A DNA stretch of 15,777 bases from Planctomycetaceae bacterium UBA4732 (GTDB lineage Bacteria > Planctomycetota > Planctomycetia > Gemmatales > Gemmataceae): contig DHJA01000264.1 in the NCBI GenBank assembly GCA_002404095.1, forward strand, positions 32,855-48,631, written 5' to 3'. The position numbers were made by a program, and so were the translations under genes. Shown piece by piece: positions 7,734 to 14,157 of the stretch. The first letter of the stretch is position 1. Each line of letters starts with the position of its first letter. The notes below the pieces were generated by a model. It made no database searches. It was not told where the DNA came from and saw only the letters and a list, made by a program, of their open reading frames with translations.

Positions 7734-7949
7734 TCATGCTAGGACACTCACTCGCTGGACGCCGACGAACTCCAGTCCGCCGGCCGCCTCGGCTTCGACT
7801 TCCAGGCACAAAAGAATCGCTTCCCGCACCCGCTCCATCAATTCATCGAGCGAACGAGCCTGGGTATGGCAACCGGGCAGCGCGGGGACCGAGGCGACGT
7901 AGTAGCCTTCCTCGTCGCGCTCGATGACCACGCTGAACTCACGGCTCAT
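7734..7949 (-). CDS. HicB-family antitoxin-like protein, 71 aa (third HicB of the cluster)
   Basis: Short HicB-like protein with the partial RNase-H fold typical of the family: FSVVIERDEEGYYVASVPALPGCHTQARSLDELMERVREAI. The PALPGCHTQ turn and the LDELMERVREAI helix are the family signatures. It lacks a C-terminal ribbon-helix-helix or HTH domain, so it is not expected to bind operator DNA alone. ATG overlaps the stop of the preceding hicB by four bases (ATGA), implying translational coupling. Its C-terminal tail (GGLEFVGVQRVSVLA) is usual for antitoxins that face a HicA encoded right after, but no hicA follows here, only the hairpin spacer. It may be an orphan or a spare antitoxin for the HicA upstream. 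Confidence 0.87.
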   Translation of the reverse strand: MSREFSVVIERDEEGYYVASVPALPGCHTQARSLDELMERVREAILLCLEVEAEAAGGLEFVGVQRVSVLA

Positions 7950-8170
7950 AGAAGACCCCCTGCGATTTCAAGATAATCGACGATGCTCGATGGGTCGGGC
8001 ACTTCCAGGCCGTCCTCGCGCATCCCTTCGATGTGAAGCTCAATCGCCTCACGCAGGTGTCGTTCCGTCTCTTCGACCGTTACACCCGTCGCCACACAGC
8101 CCGGCAGATCGGGAACATAGGCGGCATAGTTCCTTTCAGCCCGCTCGACCACGATCGCATACTTTTTCAT
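7946..8170 (-). CDS. HicB-family antitoxin-like protein, 74 aa (second HicB)
   Basis: HicB/UPF0150-like protein: KYAIVVERAERNYAAYVPDLPGCVATGVTVEETERHLREAIELHIEGMREDGLEVPDP. The YVPDLPGC turn, the helix that follows and the VPDP end are standard. There is no DNA-binding domain. The start ATG 8170 comes 15 bases after the hicA stop, with GAGAGAAG immediately upstream. It belongs to a different HicB subgroup from the other two, judged by sequence: the three share only the PxxPGC-type turn and the helix pattern. In many genomes such proteins are found without a toxin, so its function may be regulation of something other than HicA. Confidence 0.88.
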   Translation of the reverse strand: MKKYAIVVERAERNYAAYVPDLPGCVATGVTVEETERHLREAIELHIEGMREDGLEVPDPSSIVDYLEIAGGLL

Positions 8171-8185
8171 GCTTCTCTCACGGTA

Positions 8186-8407
8186 TCAGGCCGGCCCATC
8201 ACTTTTCTGCCTGACGGCCGGCGGCGTAGGCGGGTTGTTCAGCAGTTTGATAATATGGCGGGCCAGAACGTCTTTGATTTCCCGGTGACGCGGGACCGGC
8301 TGAGATACTCCGGTCGTCGGGTTGCGATACCAGTCATGCTTGCCCCCGTGGCGCACGAACTCGCAGCCGAGTCCTTCTATGGCATGGATCAAGTCCACGC
8401 GCTTCAT
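8186..8407 (-). CDS. hicA: HicA-family mRNA interferase toxin
   Basis: 73-residue dsRBD-fold ribonuclease toxin that cleaves mRNA and is blocked by HicB. The N-terminus MKRVDLIHAIEGLGCEFVR is followed by GGKHDWYRNP with the catalytic His at residue 24, then the PVPRHREIKDVLARHIIKLL segment, all classical HicA. Its ATG overlaps the upstream hicB stop by four bases (ATGA), giving the antitoxin-first order. The extra C-terminal NNPPTPPAVRQKSDGPA tail is longer than in small HicA proteins but plausible. All catalytic features are intact, so it should be an active toxin. Confidence 0.93.
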   Translation of the reverse strand: MKRVDLIHAIEGLGCEFVRHGGKHDWYRNPTTGVSQPVPRHREIKDVLARHIIKLLNNPPTPPAVRQKSDGPA

Positions 8408-8595
8408 GAGACGACCAGATCATCGACTTTGCGAATCGCCGGCAGCCGACCGCCGCTCAAGTCCGCGTAAAGGTCGCGCAGATGTTCTTTCAGGGTGTCT
8501 AATGTCTCACCCTGCGTCCAGTAGTCTGGGAAGTCCTGGAGGTAGCCCAACCAGGCGCCATCCTCTTCCCAATAGGCGTACTTAACCGTTTGCAT
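8404..8595 (-). CDS. hicB: HicB-family antitoxin, cognate partner of HicA
   Basis: 63-residue HicB subgroup directly paired with hicA: VKYAYWEEDGAWLGYLQDFPDYWTQGETLDTLKEHLRDLYADLSGG, ending with a basic-acidic helix. The GYLQDFPDYWTQGE turn is typical of antitoxins encoded just before a short HicA. GAGGA lies 9 bases upstream of ATG 8595. It lacks a DNA-binding domain, so autoregulation, if any, needs another mechanism. It starts 63 bp after the kinase stop on the same strand, so read-through from the kinase transcript is possible. Confidence 0.9.
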   Translation of the reverse strand: MQTVKYAYWEEDGAWLGYLQDFPDYWTQGETLDTLKEHLRDLYADLSGGRLPAIRKVDDLVVS

Positions 8596-8636
8596 CGATC
8601 AGCGTCCTCGGTCCAAGGGAAGCGACGAAGATAGTC

Positions 8637-8656
8637 TACCGCAAGCCGAAGCGGTA
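8637..8656 (-). terminator. Weak hairpin after the kinase stop
   Basis: TACCGC (8637-8642) can pair with GCGGTA (8651-8656) around an 8-base loop, right after the kinase stop on the minus strand. There is no T-tract, so termination would be partial. Confidence 0.3.
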
Positions 8657-8658
8657 TG

Positions 8659-11364
8659 TCAGGGCTTCTTCTCCAACAACTTCGCGTCTACTTCCTTCCA
8701 GAACTCCGCCGCCGACTGGTAGTTGATCGTCGCTAGAGTTTTGATGGAACGAAGAAGGTCTGCGTCCCGCTCGGGCTTGAAGTCGCAGAACAGCTCTTTG
8801 AGGGGCATGTCCTTCAGCAGCGACAGGTCGGACACTAGGGTATTGCTGCATAAAAGCATATCCAGTTTCATACCTTTCAGCGGCGACAGGTCGGACACCT
8901 TCGTGCCGCCGCAGTTCAGATACGTCAGCGGCATGTCCTTCAGCGGCGACAGGTCGGTTATCTGCGTACCGCCGCAGGACAGCCTCGTCAGCGGCATGTC
9001 CTTCAGCGGCGACAGGTCGGACACGGCTGTGCCTGAGCAGTCTAGGCTCTCCAATTTCATGCCCCTCAGTGACGACAAGTCGGACACTTGCGTGTCGTCG
9101 CAGTGCAGGTACGTCAGCGGCATGTCCTTCAGCGGCGACAGGTCGGACACGGGGGTTCCGTAGCAATAAAAAGTCACCAGTTTCATGCCTTTCAGCGGCG
9201 ACAGGTCGGACACGGCTGTGCCTGAGCAGTCTAGGCGCTCCAATTTCATGCCCCTCAGTGGCGACAAGTCGGAAACTTGCGTGTCGCCGCTGAAGTCCAG
9301 CCACGTCAGGGGCATGTCCTTCAGCGGCGACAAGTCGGACACTTGCGTGCGGGCGAAGTTCAGATACGTCAGCGGCATGTCCTTCAGCGGCGTCAGATCA
9401 GCCAACTTCGGAGCGACGCAGGTCAGCCACTTCAGCTTCATGCCCTTCAACGGCGACAGGTCCGAGAGACGGCTTTTCCACTTGACGCTCTCTTGACAGT
9501 CCAGCTGTTCCAGGTCTGGCAACGCTCGCACCGGCGTGACATCCGTCACTTTGTCCGTGAAAAACCCGAGACTCTTGACCTTGCCGTCAAAGACGCCGGA
9601 TGTGACCTTGCCGTCGAAGCCGGGATTGCGTCGCGTCAGTTCGGCGGCGACCTCCTCCACCTGCTTCTCCGGCGGCAAATCCTGCACCTTCTCCACCCAC
9701 GCCTTGTCCAGTGGCGCGAAGGAGGTCTTCGCCGCCTCGCCCGGCTTGTCCACGCGGCTCACCGTGACCACCACCTTGCCGCCGCGCGTCAATGTTATCG
9801 GATTGGTCCCCTGGTCGATGACCATCTCATGCTCGGCCCCATCGGCGCCAATGAGTTTCAAGGTGTATTTTCCCGAATGGATCGACAGCTGCTGTTTCGA
9901 CTTCGGATCAAGAACATCTACCTGAGCGCCATTCTGCTCTACGGACACCTTCACGTCAGGGTCGGATGTTTTAATCTCCAGCGTACCCCGATCCGTCTGC
10001 ACATACACCACAGCCCCCGCCGCTATTACCAGCGCGGCCGCGGCTCCCACTAGCGCGAAGATCGCCGTGCGCCGACGAGATTTGGGCTTGGCGAGACGCG
10101 CTGATGGCCGACTCTCCGCCACGAAGATTTCGGTCGGACTCCCGCCGTCGTCCTTGTCCATCAGTACGCCCTGGGGATTCTTCTCGATGGCCGCGAGTTG
10201 GTCCGCCACCTCTTGGGCCGACGACGGCCGATCCGCCGGCTTTTTCGCCAGCAGACGCATCACCAAATCGGCCAACGCTGGCGGCGTCTCGGGATTCACT
10301 TCGCGCACCGGCTTGGGGTCGGCGAGCGCCAGGGCCGTGAGCAGGGCCATCGTCGTGTCGCCGCTGAACGGCATGGCGCCGGTGCAAAAGCGGTATAGCA
10401 CACAACCGAGGCTGAACAAGTCGGTGCGGGAATCGACTTTTTGGCCGGCCCCTTGCTCCGGCGACATATAGGCGGGCGTACCCACAATGGCGCCGCTGTG
10501 CGTCAGGTGAACGTCGTCGGTTCCGACGCGGGCCAGACCGAAATCGAGGATTTTAACCCGTCCCTTATGGTCGGAATCGAGCCAGATGTTGCCGGGCTTG
10601 ATGTCGCGGTGGATCAGGCCGCGCGCGTGAGCGGCGGCCAGTCCCTCGGCGATCTCACCGCCCATCCGCAATATCTGCGCGAGGTTCGGCTTACGGCCGT
10701 CTTTCAACCATTTGTCGAGCGGCATTCCGTTAAGAAATTCCATCGCCAGGAAGGGAACGCCGTTGTCTTCATCGACCTGGTAAATGGTGACGACGTGATC
10801 GTGGTGGACGGCGGCCATGGCCTGGGCTTCGCGGAGAAAACGCCGGCGCGCGGACGCATCGGCCGCCAGGCGCGGCAGCATCACCTTGAGGGCGACGAGA
10901 CGTTTCAGCTTGGGGTCTTCGGCCTGAAAGACCGCACCCATGCCGCCGCGGCCCAGCTCTTTCAGGACGCGATAGCCGCCCAGCCGGCCGATCTCGTCGG
11001 CTTGCTGCGGCGGCCTCAGCGAAACGCTTTCGTCCACCATCATTTCCGGGGCGGGCGTTGGCGCATTGGGGAAAGTGTTCTCGCCAGCCGCCGTGTCGGC
11101 CCCGCGCGCGCTAGCCGGCATTTCCTGCAACCGCCGCCGTAACTTTTCCAGCAACTCGCTGCGCGGCGCCTGCGTGGCGAACTCGCGTCCCTGTTGAAGA
11201 GAGGAGATCAGCGCGTCATCCGGGGGCAGCGTCTGCACGGTGCGGAGACATTTCTCGCAGTGGAGGAGATGCTCCTCAAGGGAGACGGACTCTTCATCGG
11301 CACTCTGGCCGAGAAGGAGCCGTTGCAGGACCGGAGCGCTGGGGCACGACATCATCTGAATCAT
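8659..11364 (-). CDS. Transmembrane Ser/Thr protein kinase with leucine-rich repeats
   Basis: 901-residue Hanks-type kinase. The N-terminus has a zinc-finger-like motif (H32-x3-C36-x2-C39) as in anti-sigma factors. The kinase domain (about 131-395) is complete: glycine loop GRGGMGAVF, K160, E179, HRDIKPGN (H252-N259), DFG 274-276, SPE 301-303. One membrane span follows (433-455), placing the rest outside the cytoplasm. Residues 457-535 are a PEGA-like beta domain; about 615-870 hold twelve 21-residue repeats of the form SDLSPLKxMxLxxLxCxxTxV; the end is an acidic helix (AAEFWKEVDAKLLEKK). ATG 11364 has GGGAG 7 bases upstream; the frame stays open to 11514 but that leader is Arg/Ser-rich and overlaps the promoter, so it is not used. 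It probably transmits an external signal to the nearby ECF sigma factor. Confidence 0.92.
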   Translation of the reverse strand: MIQMMSCPSAPVLQRLLLGQSADEESVSLEEHLLHCEKCLRTVQTLPPDDALISSLQQGREFATQAPRSELLEKLRRRLQEMPASARGADTAAGENTFPNAPTPAPEMMVDESVSLRPPQQADEIGRLGGYRVLKELGRGGMGAVFQAEDPKLKRLVALKVMLPRLAADASARRRFLREAQAMAAVHHDHVVTIYQVDEDNGVPFLAMEFLNGMPLDKWLKDGRKPNLAQILRMGGEIAEGLAAAHARGLIHRDIKPGNIWLDSDHKGRVKILDFGLARVGTDDVHLTHSGAIVGTPAYMSPEQGAGQKVDSRTDLFSLGCVLYRFCTGAMPFSGDTTMALLTALALADPKPVREVNPETPPALADLVMRLLAKKPADRPSSAQEVADQLAAIEKNPQGVLMDKDDGGSPTEIFVAESRPSARLAKPKSRRRTAIFALVGAAAALVIAAGAVVYVQTDRGTLEIKTSDPDVKVSVEQNGAQVDVLDPKSKQQLSIHSGKYTLKLIGADGAEHEMVIDQGTNPITLTRGGKVVVTVSRVDKPGEAAKTSFAPLDKAWVEKVQDLPPEKQVEEVAAELTRRNPGFDGKVTSGVFDGKVKSLGFFTDKVTDVTPVRALPDLEQLDCQESVKWKSRLSDLSPLKGMKLKWLTCVAPKLADLTPLKDMPLTYLNFARTQVSDLSPLKDMPLTWLDFSGDTQVSDLSPLRGMKLERLDCSGTAVSDLSPLKGMKLVTFYCYGTPVSDLSPLKDMPLTYLHCDDTQVSDLSSLRGMKLESLDCSGTAVSDLSPLKDMPLTRLSCGGTQITDLSPLKDMPLTYLNCGGTKVSDLSPLKGMKLDMLLCSNTLVSDLSLLKDMPLKELFCDFKPERDADLLRSIKTLATINYQSAAEFWKEVDAKLLEKKP
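8785..9546 (-). repeat. Twelve tandem 63-bp leucine-rich repeats in the kinase gene
   Basis: Nearly every unit is 21 codons (63 bp) with two alternating types, KDMPLTxL and KGMKLxxL. Nucleotide identity is high between units. Bases ~9003-9094 and ~9192-9283 match with about three differences at an offset of exactly 189 bp (three units), so a three-repeat block was copied recently. Repeat four has one extra residue; the first unit is longer and divergent. Confidence 0.9.
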
Positions 11365-11415
11365 GGCAGACTCCCGGATCGAATACGAACGATGCAATCG
11401 ATGCACTGAAGTAAG

Positions 11416-11445
11416 AGTATGCGCTTTTCTGGTGAAACCTGTCAG
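11416..11445 (-). promoter_or_regulatory. Likely sigma-70-type promoter of the kinase gene
   Basis: On the minus strand CTGACA (11440-11445) is followed after 18 bp by CATACT (11416-11421), about 52 bp before the kinase ATG. Two GATGCA copies (11391-11396, 11400-11405, plus-strand reading, 9 bp apart) lie between this promoter and the gene and could be a regulator site. Confidence 0.5.
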
Positions 11446-11458
11446 GAAAAAAATGGAT

Positions 11459-11902
11459 TTAGTGCGAAGGAGGCTCTTTCGCGGTAATGCCGGGAATGCC
11501 CTGGAAGTCGGCAAGGTTGTAAGTGTAGATGTTTTCTATGCCGTGGAGGAGCATTCCCGCGGCGGTCTGGCGGTCAAAAACTTCAGCGCCTTTCACGGGC
11601 TGTGAACGAATGAGTTGAACCCAACGGGCCACCACCTCGGCGGGCAACGGCAACACAGTAAGGCCCGGTAGCGCGAGAAATTCCTCAATGGCCGCGAGTG
11701 CTTCTTCCGGAGTCTTCGGCGAGGAAACGCGCTTCGGATTCGTGATTACGGCGAAGAACTCCGCAAGAAGATGGGGGAAGACGCAAAGCCCGGCGCTCGG
11801 CTCTTTCGCCCTATCCACGAGAGATCGGGAGGCGGCCCTTTGAGGTGCGGAGGCCGCCACGCTGTAGACTAGCACGTTAGTGTCAACCATCTCAATCGTC
11901 AT
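11459..11902 (-). CDS. vapC: PIN-domain ribonuclease toxin, VapC-type
   Basis: 147-residue PIN-domain protein, the toxin of a type II toxin-antitoxin pair; such enzymes cut RNA (often tRNA or rRNA) with Mg2+. The acidic residues are visible: D7 in MVDTNVLVYS, E48 in LLAEFFAVI, D110 in AEVFDRQTAA, and D132 in TYNLADFQGI. Length and the CVFPHLLAEFFAVITNPKRV stretch are typical. I use ATG 11902, which overlaps the antitoxin gene by 11 bases; an internal ATG at 11890 (M5) directly before VDTN is an alternative. It is encoded after its antitoxin and before the kinase, with which it shares direction. The toxin looks intact. Confidence 0.92.
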   Translation of the reverse strand: MTIEMVDTNVLVYSVAASAPQRAASRSLVDRAKEPSAGLCVFPHLLAEFFAVITNPKRVSSPKTPEEALAAIEEFLALPGLTVLPLPAEVVARWVQLIRSQPVKGAEVFDRQTAAGMLLHGIENIYTYNLADFQGIPGITAKEPPSH

Positions 11903-12083
11903 CGCCGTAAATCTCCCGCCGACTCAGGCTTCCAATAACCTTCATATCCCACAGAGGCAGTTCTCCCTTCGACGCGGCCGGTTTAGCGGCCGGCAGCTGC
12001 TTGCGGAGTGTGGCCACGAGCTTCTGGATGTCGGCGACGACCTGCTCAGGCAAACCTGTCACATCTATCATCTCAGCGATCAT
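11892..12083 (-). CDS. VapB-like antitoxin partner of the PIN toxin
   Basis: 63-residue small protein whose gene precedes and overlaps the PIN toxin by 11 bases. It starts MIAEMIDVTGLPEQVVADIQ, with a helix and ends SLSRREIYGDDD; the acidic SRREIYxDD tail is a common toxin-binding end in planctomycete antitoxins, which I infer binds the PIN active site. ATG 12083 has AGAGGT seven bases upstream. The longer frame from 12119 adds 12 residues and overlaps the likely promoter start, so I do not use it. There is no recognisable AbrB or ribbon-helix-helix domain, so the DNA-binding part, if any, is unclear. Confidence 0.82.
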   Translation of the reverse strand: MIAEMIDVTGLPEQVVADIQKLVATLRKQLPAAKPAASKGELPLWDMKVIGSLSRREIYGDDD

Positions 12084-12122
12084 GGTGAAACCTCTTCCGT
12101 AGAAACTTATCCCTGCCACTAG

Positions 12123-12150
12123 ATTACCGCAACGGTCTAGAAGTTGTCAA
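12123..12150 (-). promoter_or_regulatory. Promoter of the antitoxin-toxin pair, with dyad operator candidate
   Basis: Minus strand: TTGACA (12145-12150), 16-bp spacer, GGTAAT (12123-12128). The -35 is perfect and the -10 matches 4 of 6. The dyad ACCG-CAA-CGGT (12126-12136) lies over the -10/spacer edge and CTAG occurs on each side (12119-12122, 12137-12140), a plausible autoregulation site. It lies in the gap after the sigma factor, so the pair need not depend on the sigma-factor transcript. Confidence 0.6.
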
Positions 12151-12158
12151 AGCCCCGT

Positions 12159-12716
12159 TCACGGCCACTGGTCGGCCAGTTCCTGGCGCAGCCGGCGCAG
12201 CACACGGCTCGTGGCCAGGTAAACCGCGTTGACGCTCATGCCCAACTCGGCCGCGACTTCCGCGGCCGGCCGACCGACCGCGGCGTGTTCCCAGCACGCC
12301 TTCCAGGTCGCGGGTTGGAACTCCGCTTGCATCAGTTCCAAGGCGCGGACGGCGAGATGTCGCTGAAACTCCTCTTCCGCCAGGACGGCTATGTCATCGC
12401 CGACCGTCCGCTTCGGCAATTCGCCGCCGACCAGCGCGGAAGGTTGCCGGCGCTGAATCTCGCGCCATTTGTTCATCAGTACGGTGCGCAGCCAGTTACG
12501 AAAGCCCTTGTTGTGGTCGTAAGTAAACTCCGGCAGTTTGCGGACGAGAAGGGTGAAGACTTCCTGAACAAGGTCGGCGGCGTCCGATTCCTGCAAACCC
12601 ACCCGACGCGCCCAATAGAAGAGTAAAGGTGTATAAAGATCGACGAAGCGACGCCATGCCCGCTGGTCGTCGGGGCTACGCAATTGTTGCAGCAAGCTCG
12701 GCGGCGTTGTGTGCAT
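12159..12716 (-). CDS. ECF-type sigma-70 family RNA polymerase sigma factor
   Basis: 185-residue extracytoplasmic-function-like sigma factor. Region 2 includes the DAADLVQEVFTLLVRKLPEF core-binding segment and FRNWLRTVLMNKWRE; region 4 has the helix-turn-helix RPAAEVAAELGMSVNAVYLATSRVLRRLR. Planctomycetes carry ECF groups encoded next to Ser/Thr kinases (the ECF-STK groups); the kinase 0.8 kb downstream is the likely regulator here. Its ATG at 12716 overlaps the cyclase stop by one base (TGATG) and uses GGAAGG inside the cyclase gene; the frame stays open to 12743 but that start is inside the upstream gene with poor context. No anti-sigma gene is present other than the kinase's zinc-finger-like N-terminus. 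Confidence 0.92.
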   Translation of the reverse strand: MHTTPPSLLQQLRSPDDQRAWRRFVDLYTPLLFYWARRVGLQESDAADLVQEVFTLLVRKLPEFTYDHNKGFRNWLRTVLMNKWREIQRRQPSALVGGELPKRTVGDDIAVLAEEEFQRHLAVRALELMQAEFQPATWKACWEHAAVGRPAAEVAAELGMSVNAVYLATSRVLRRLRQELADQWP

Positions 12717-13954
12717 CACCCTTCCGCCAGGTTCAGTTTCCACGCCTTGATTCGCCCGACGTTGCGCGCCTCCACCGGCTCGACCTCCCGGAACCGAGCC
12801 TGCGTCTCGTCATCGACCGCCTCGTAAAGAGAGTTCGTGACGGCGATTTCGCTGGAGCCGGCGACCGCCATCAGTCTCGCCGCGACGTTGATACAGTCGC
12901 CGATGGCGCCGACGTGCGTGCGGCTGAACGGCTGCAAGGAGACGATCTGTAAATCGCCGATGGACATGCCCAAGTGGACGCCGCCGGAGGTCTGAACGCG
13001 ATCGATGCGGCGCTGCCAGTGGTTGGAAACCGAGTTGCCGATGCTCACCAGCGCGCGAGCCGTGGCGAGCGCCGCCCGCACGGCGTCCTCCCGGCGATCG
13101 GGGATGCCGTAAAAGGCGATCACCTCGTCCCCGACGAATTGGTACAGCATTCCGCCGCTATTGATGATCTGGTATCGAGCTTTTGAATAAAAGGAAGTAA
13201 GGCTCTCTCGAATGATCTCGTTGTCCGGCGTGTCGCGCACATAGCTGGAAAAGGAGCAAAGGTCGCAGAACAGGACGACCACGCCGCGGTACGTTCCGGG
13301 CGGAAAGATCTCGCGCGGGGTCTTTTGCTTTGGCTCACGGAGTTGCCGAAGCCGCCAGAAGCCGAAGTGCCACGTCAACGCGGCGTTCAACGGGTCGTGT
13401 TCGTATTCGGCAAGGGACTCGCCGCCGAAGGCGTGAAAGCCCTTGGCCTGGTCAATGGTCTGGCGAACGTCGAGAAGGTTCTCGGCCGTGATCGCTTCGA
13501 CCTCCACTCCGAAGCGCTCGCGCAGCATCCCGAGCAGGCGCCGCCCGTCCCACACTTGCAATTCCAGGCCGGGCGGCAGATGTTTCCGCAATTCAGCTTC
13601 GGCGTTGGGCCATTCGGGCCGATTCTCCGCATCGATTACCAGAATGATTTTCGAGCCGTGCGGTGAAACGGCGGCCTCATTCTTATACTTGCGCCGGAGA
13701 TGCTTTAGCACGGCTTCGGTTGAATACCCAAATTTGATCTCGACGAAATACGGCGGCAAGTCGCCCGGAGCGACTCGAATATCGGCGAAGACTCCTGGCG
13801 CACCGAGGTGGTACTCGCGGGTAATATGGATGTTCTCGGGAAGGAGGCCGTCCGCGGCGATGTGTTCAAAACGGCAGAGATCGCAGCACAATTCCTCCAG
13901 GAGCAGACGCAATTGACTGGCATGGCTTTCGTCCGCCGGGGCGGGGGTTTCCAT
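12716..13954 (-). CDS. Class III adenylate/guanylate cyclase with N-terminal nuclease-like domain
   Basis: 412-residue soluble protein with two domains. Residues ~1-150 show a PD-(D/E)XK-like pattern: D58 (FADIRV), then E72-x-K74 (FVEIKFGY), then VWDGRRLLGMLRERFG, which resembles the last strand and helix of restriction-enzyme-like folds. Residues ~220-405 are a class III cyclase: D231 (FCDLCSFSS) and D276 (FVGDEVIAFYG) for metal, and N356/R360 (GDCINVAARL) for catalysis. The base-recognition Lys is Gln (Q272), while D353 is kept, so the nucleotide made is uncertain. ATG 13954 follows GGAG by 5 bases; TTG 13987 is a worse start. The stop overlaps the sigma-factor start (TGATG), tying the two genes. 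No membrane span or sensor domain is visible. Confidence 0.88.
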   Translation of the reverse strand: METPAPADESHASQLRLLLEELCCDLCRFEHIAADGLLPENIHITREYHLGAPGVFADIRVAPGDLPPYFVEIKFGYSTEAVLKHLRRKYKNEAAVSPHGSKIILVIDAENRPEWPNAEAELRKHLPPGLELQVWDGRRLLGMLRERFGVEVEAITAENLLDVRQTIDQAKGFHAFGGESLAEYEHDPLNAALTWHFGFWRLRQLREPKQKTPREIFPPGTYRGVVVLFCDLCSFSSYVRDTPDNEIIRESLTSFYSKARYQIINSGGMLYQFVGDEVIAFYGIPDRREDAVRAALATARALVSIGNSVSNHWQRRIDRVQTSGGVHLGMSIGDLQIVSLQPFSRTHVGAIGDCINVAARLMAVAGSSEIAVTNSLYEAVDDETQARFREVEPVEARNVGRIKAWKLNLAEG

Positions 13955-14157
13955 AAAGGCTCCATCATTCGACAATGTGGGAATCAAGCAGCCGCTACCG
14001 ATCTTCCATCATGCGGCCGTCCTAGCGCGCTGTCAACGAAGAACGCTTTGTCTTGTAGGGTCACGCTTCCTTGTGCCGCCGCCGCCGCGTCCGTACAGTA
14101 GGGAGATGGGTTGGAAGGTATCCCGGCTCTCTTTTTCTCCGACAAAAGGAATCTCAC

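Noticed and set aside
8723..9496. Plus-strand open frames with regular Ser/Asp/Gly repeats
   Set aside because: They are antisense translations of the kinase's 63-bp leucine-rich repeats.
11365..11514. 50-residue N-terminal extension of the kinase
   Set aside because: No ribosome binding site, runs through the likely promoter and into the toxin gene's 3' end; the ATG at 11364 has a good GGGAG and the conserved start.
12716..13954. Pycsar or CBASS antiviral system based on the cyclase
   Set aside because: The neighbours are a sigma factor and a kinase; there is no TIR, membrane or other cyclic-nucleotide effector gene, so a defence role has no support in this window.
14071..14099. Promoter for the thioredoxin-like gene (TTGTGC, 17 bp, TACAGT)
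   Set aside because: Matches only 3 and 4 of 6 positions in a GC-repetitive stretch; not better than background.
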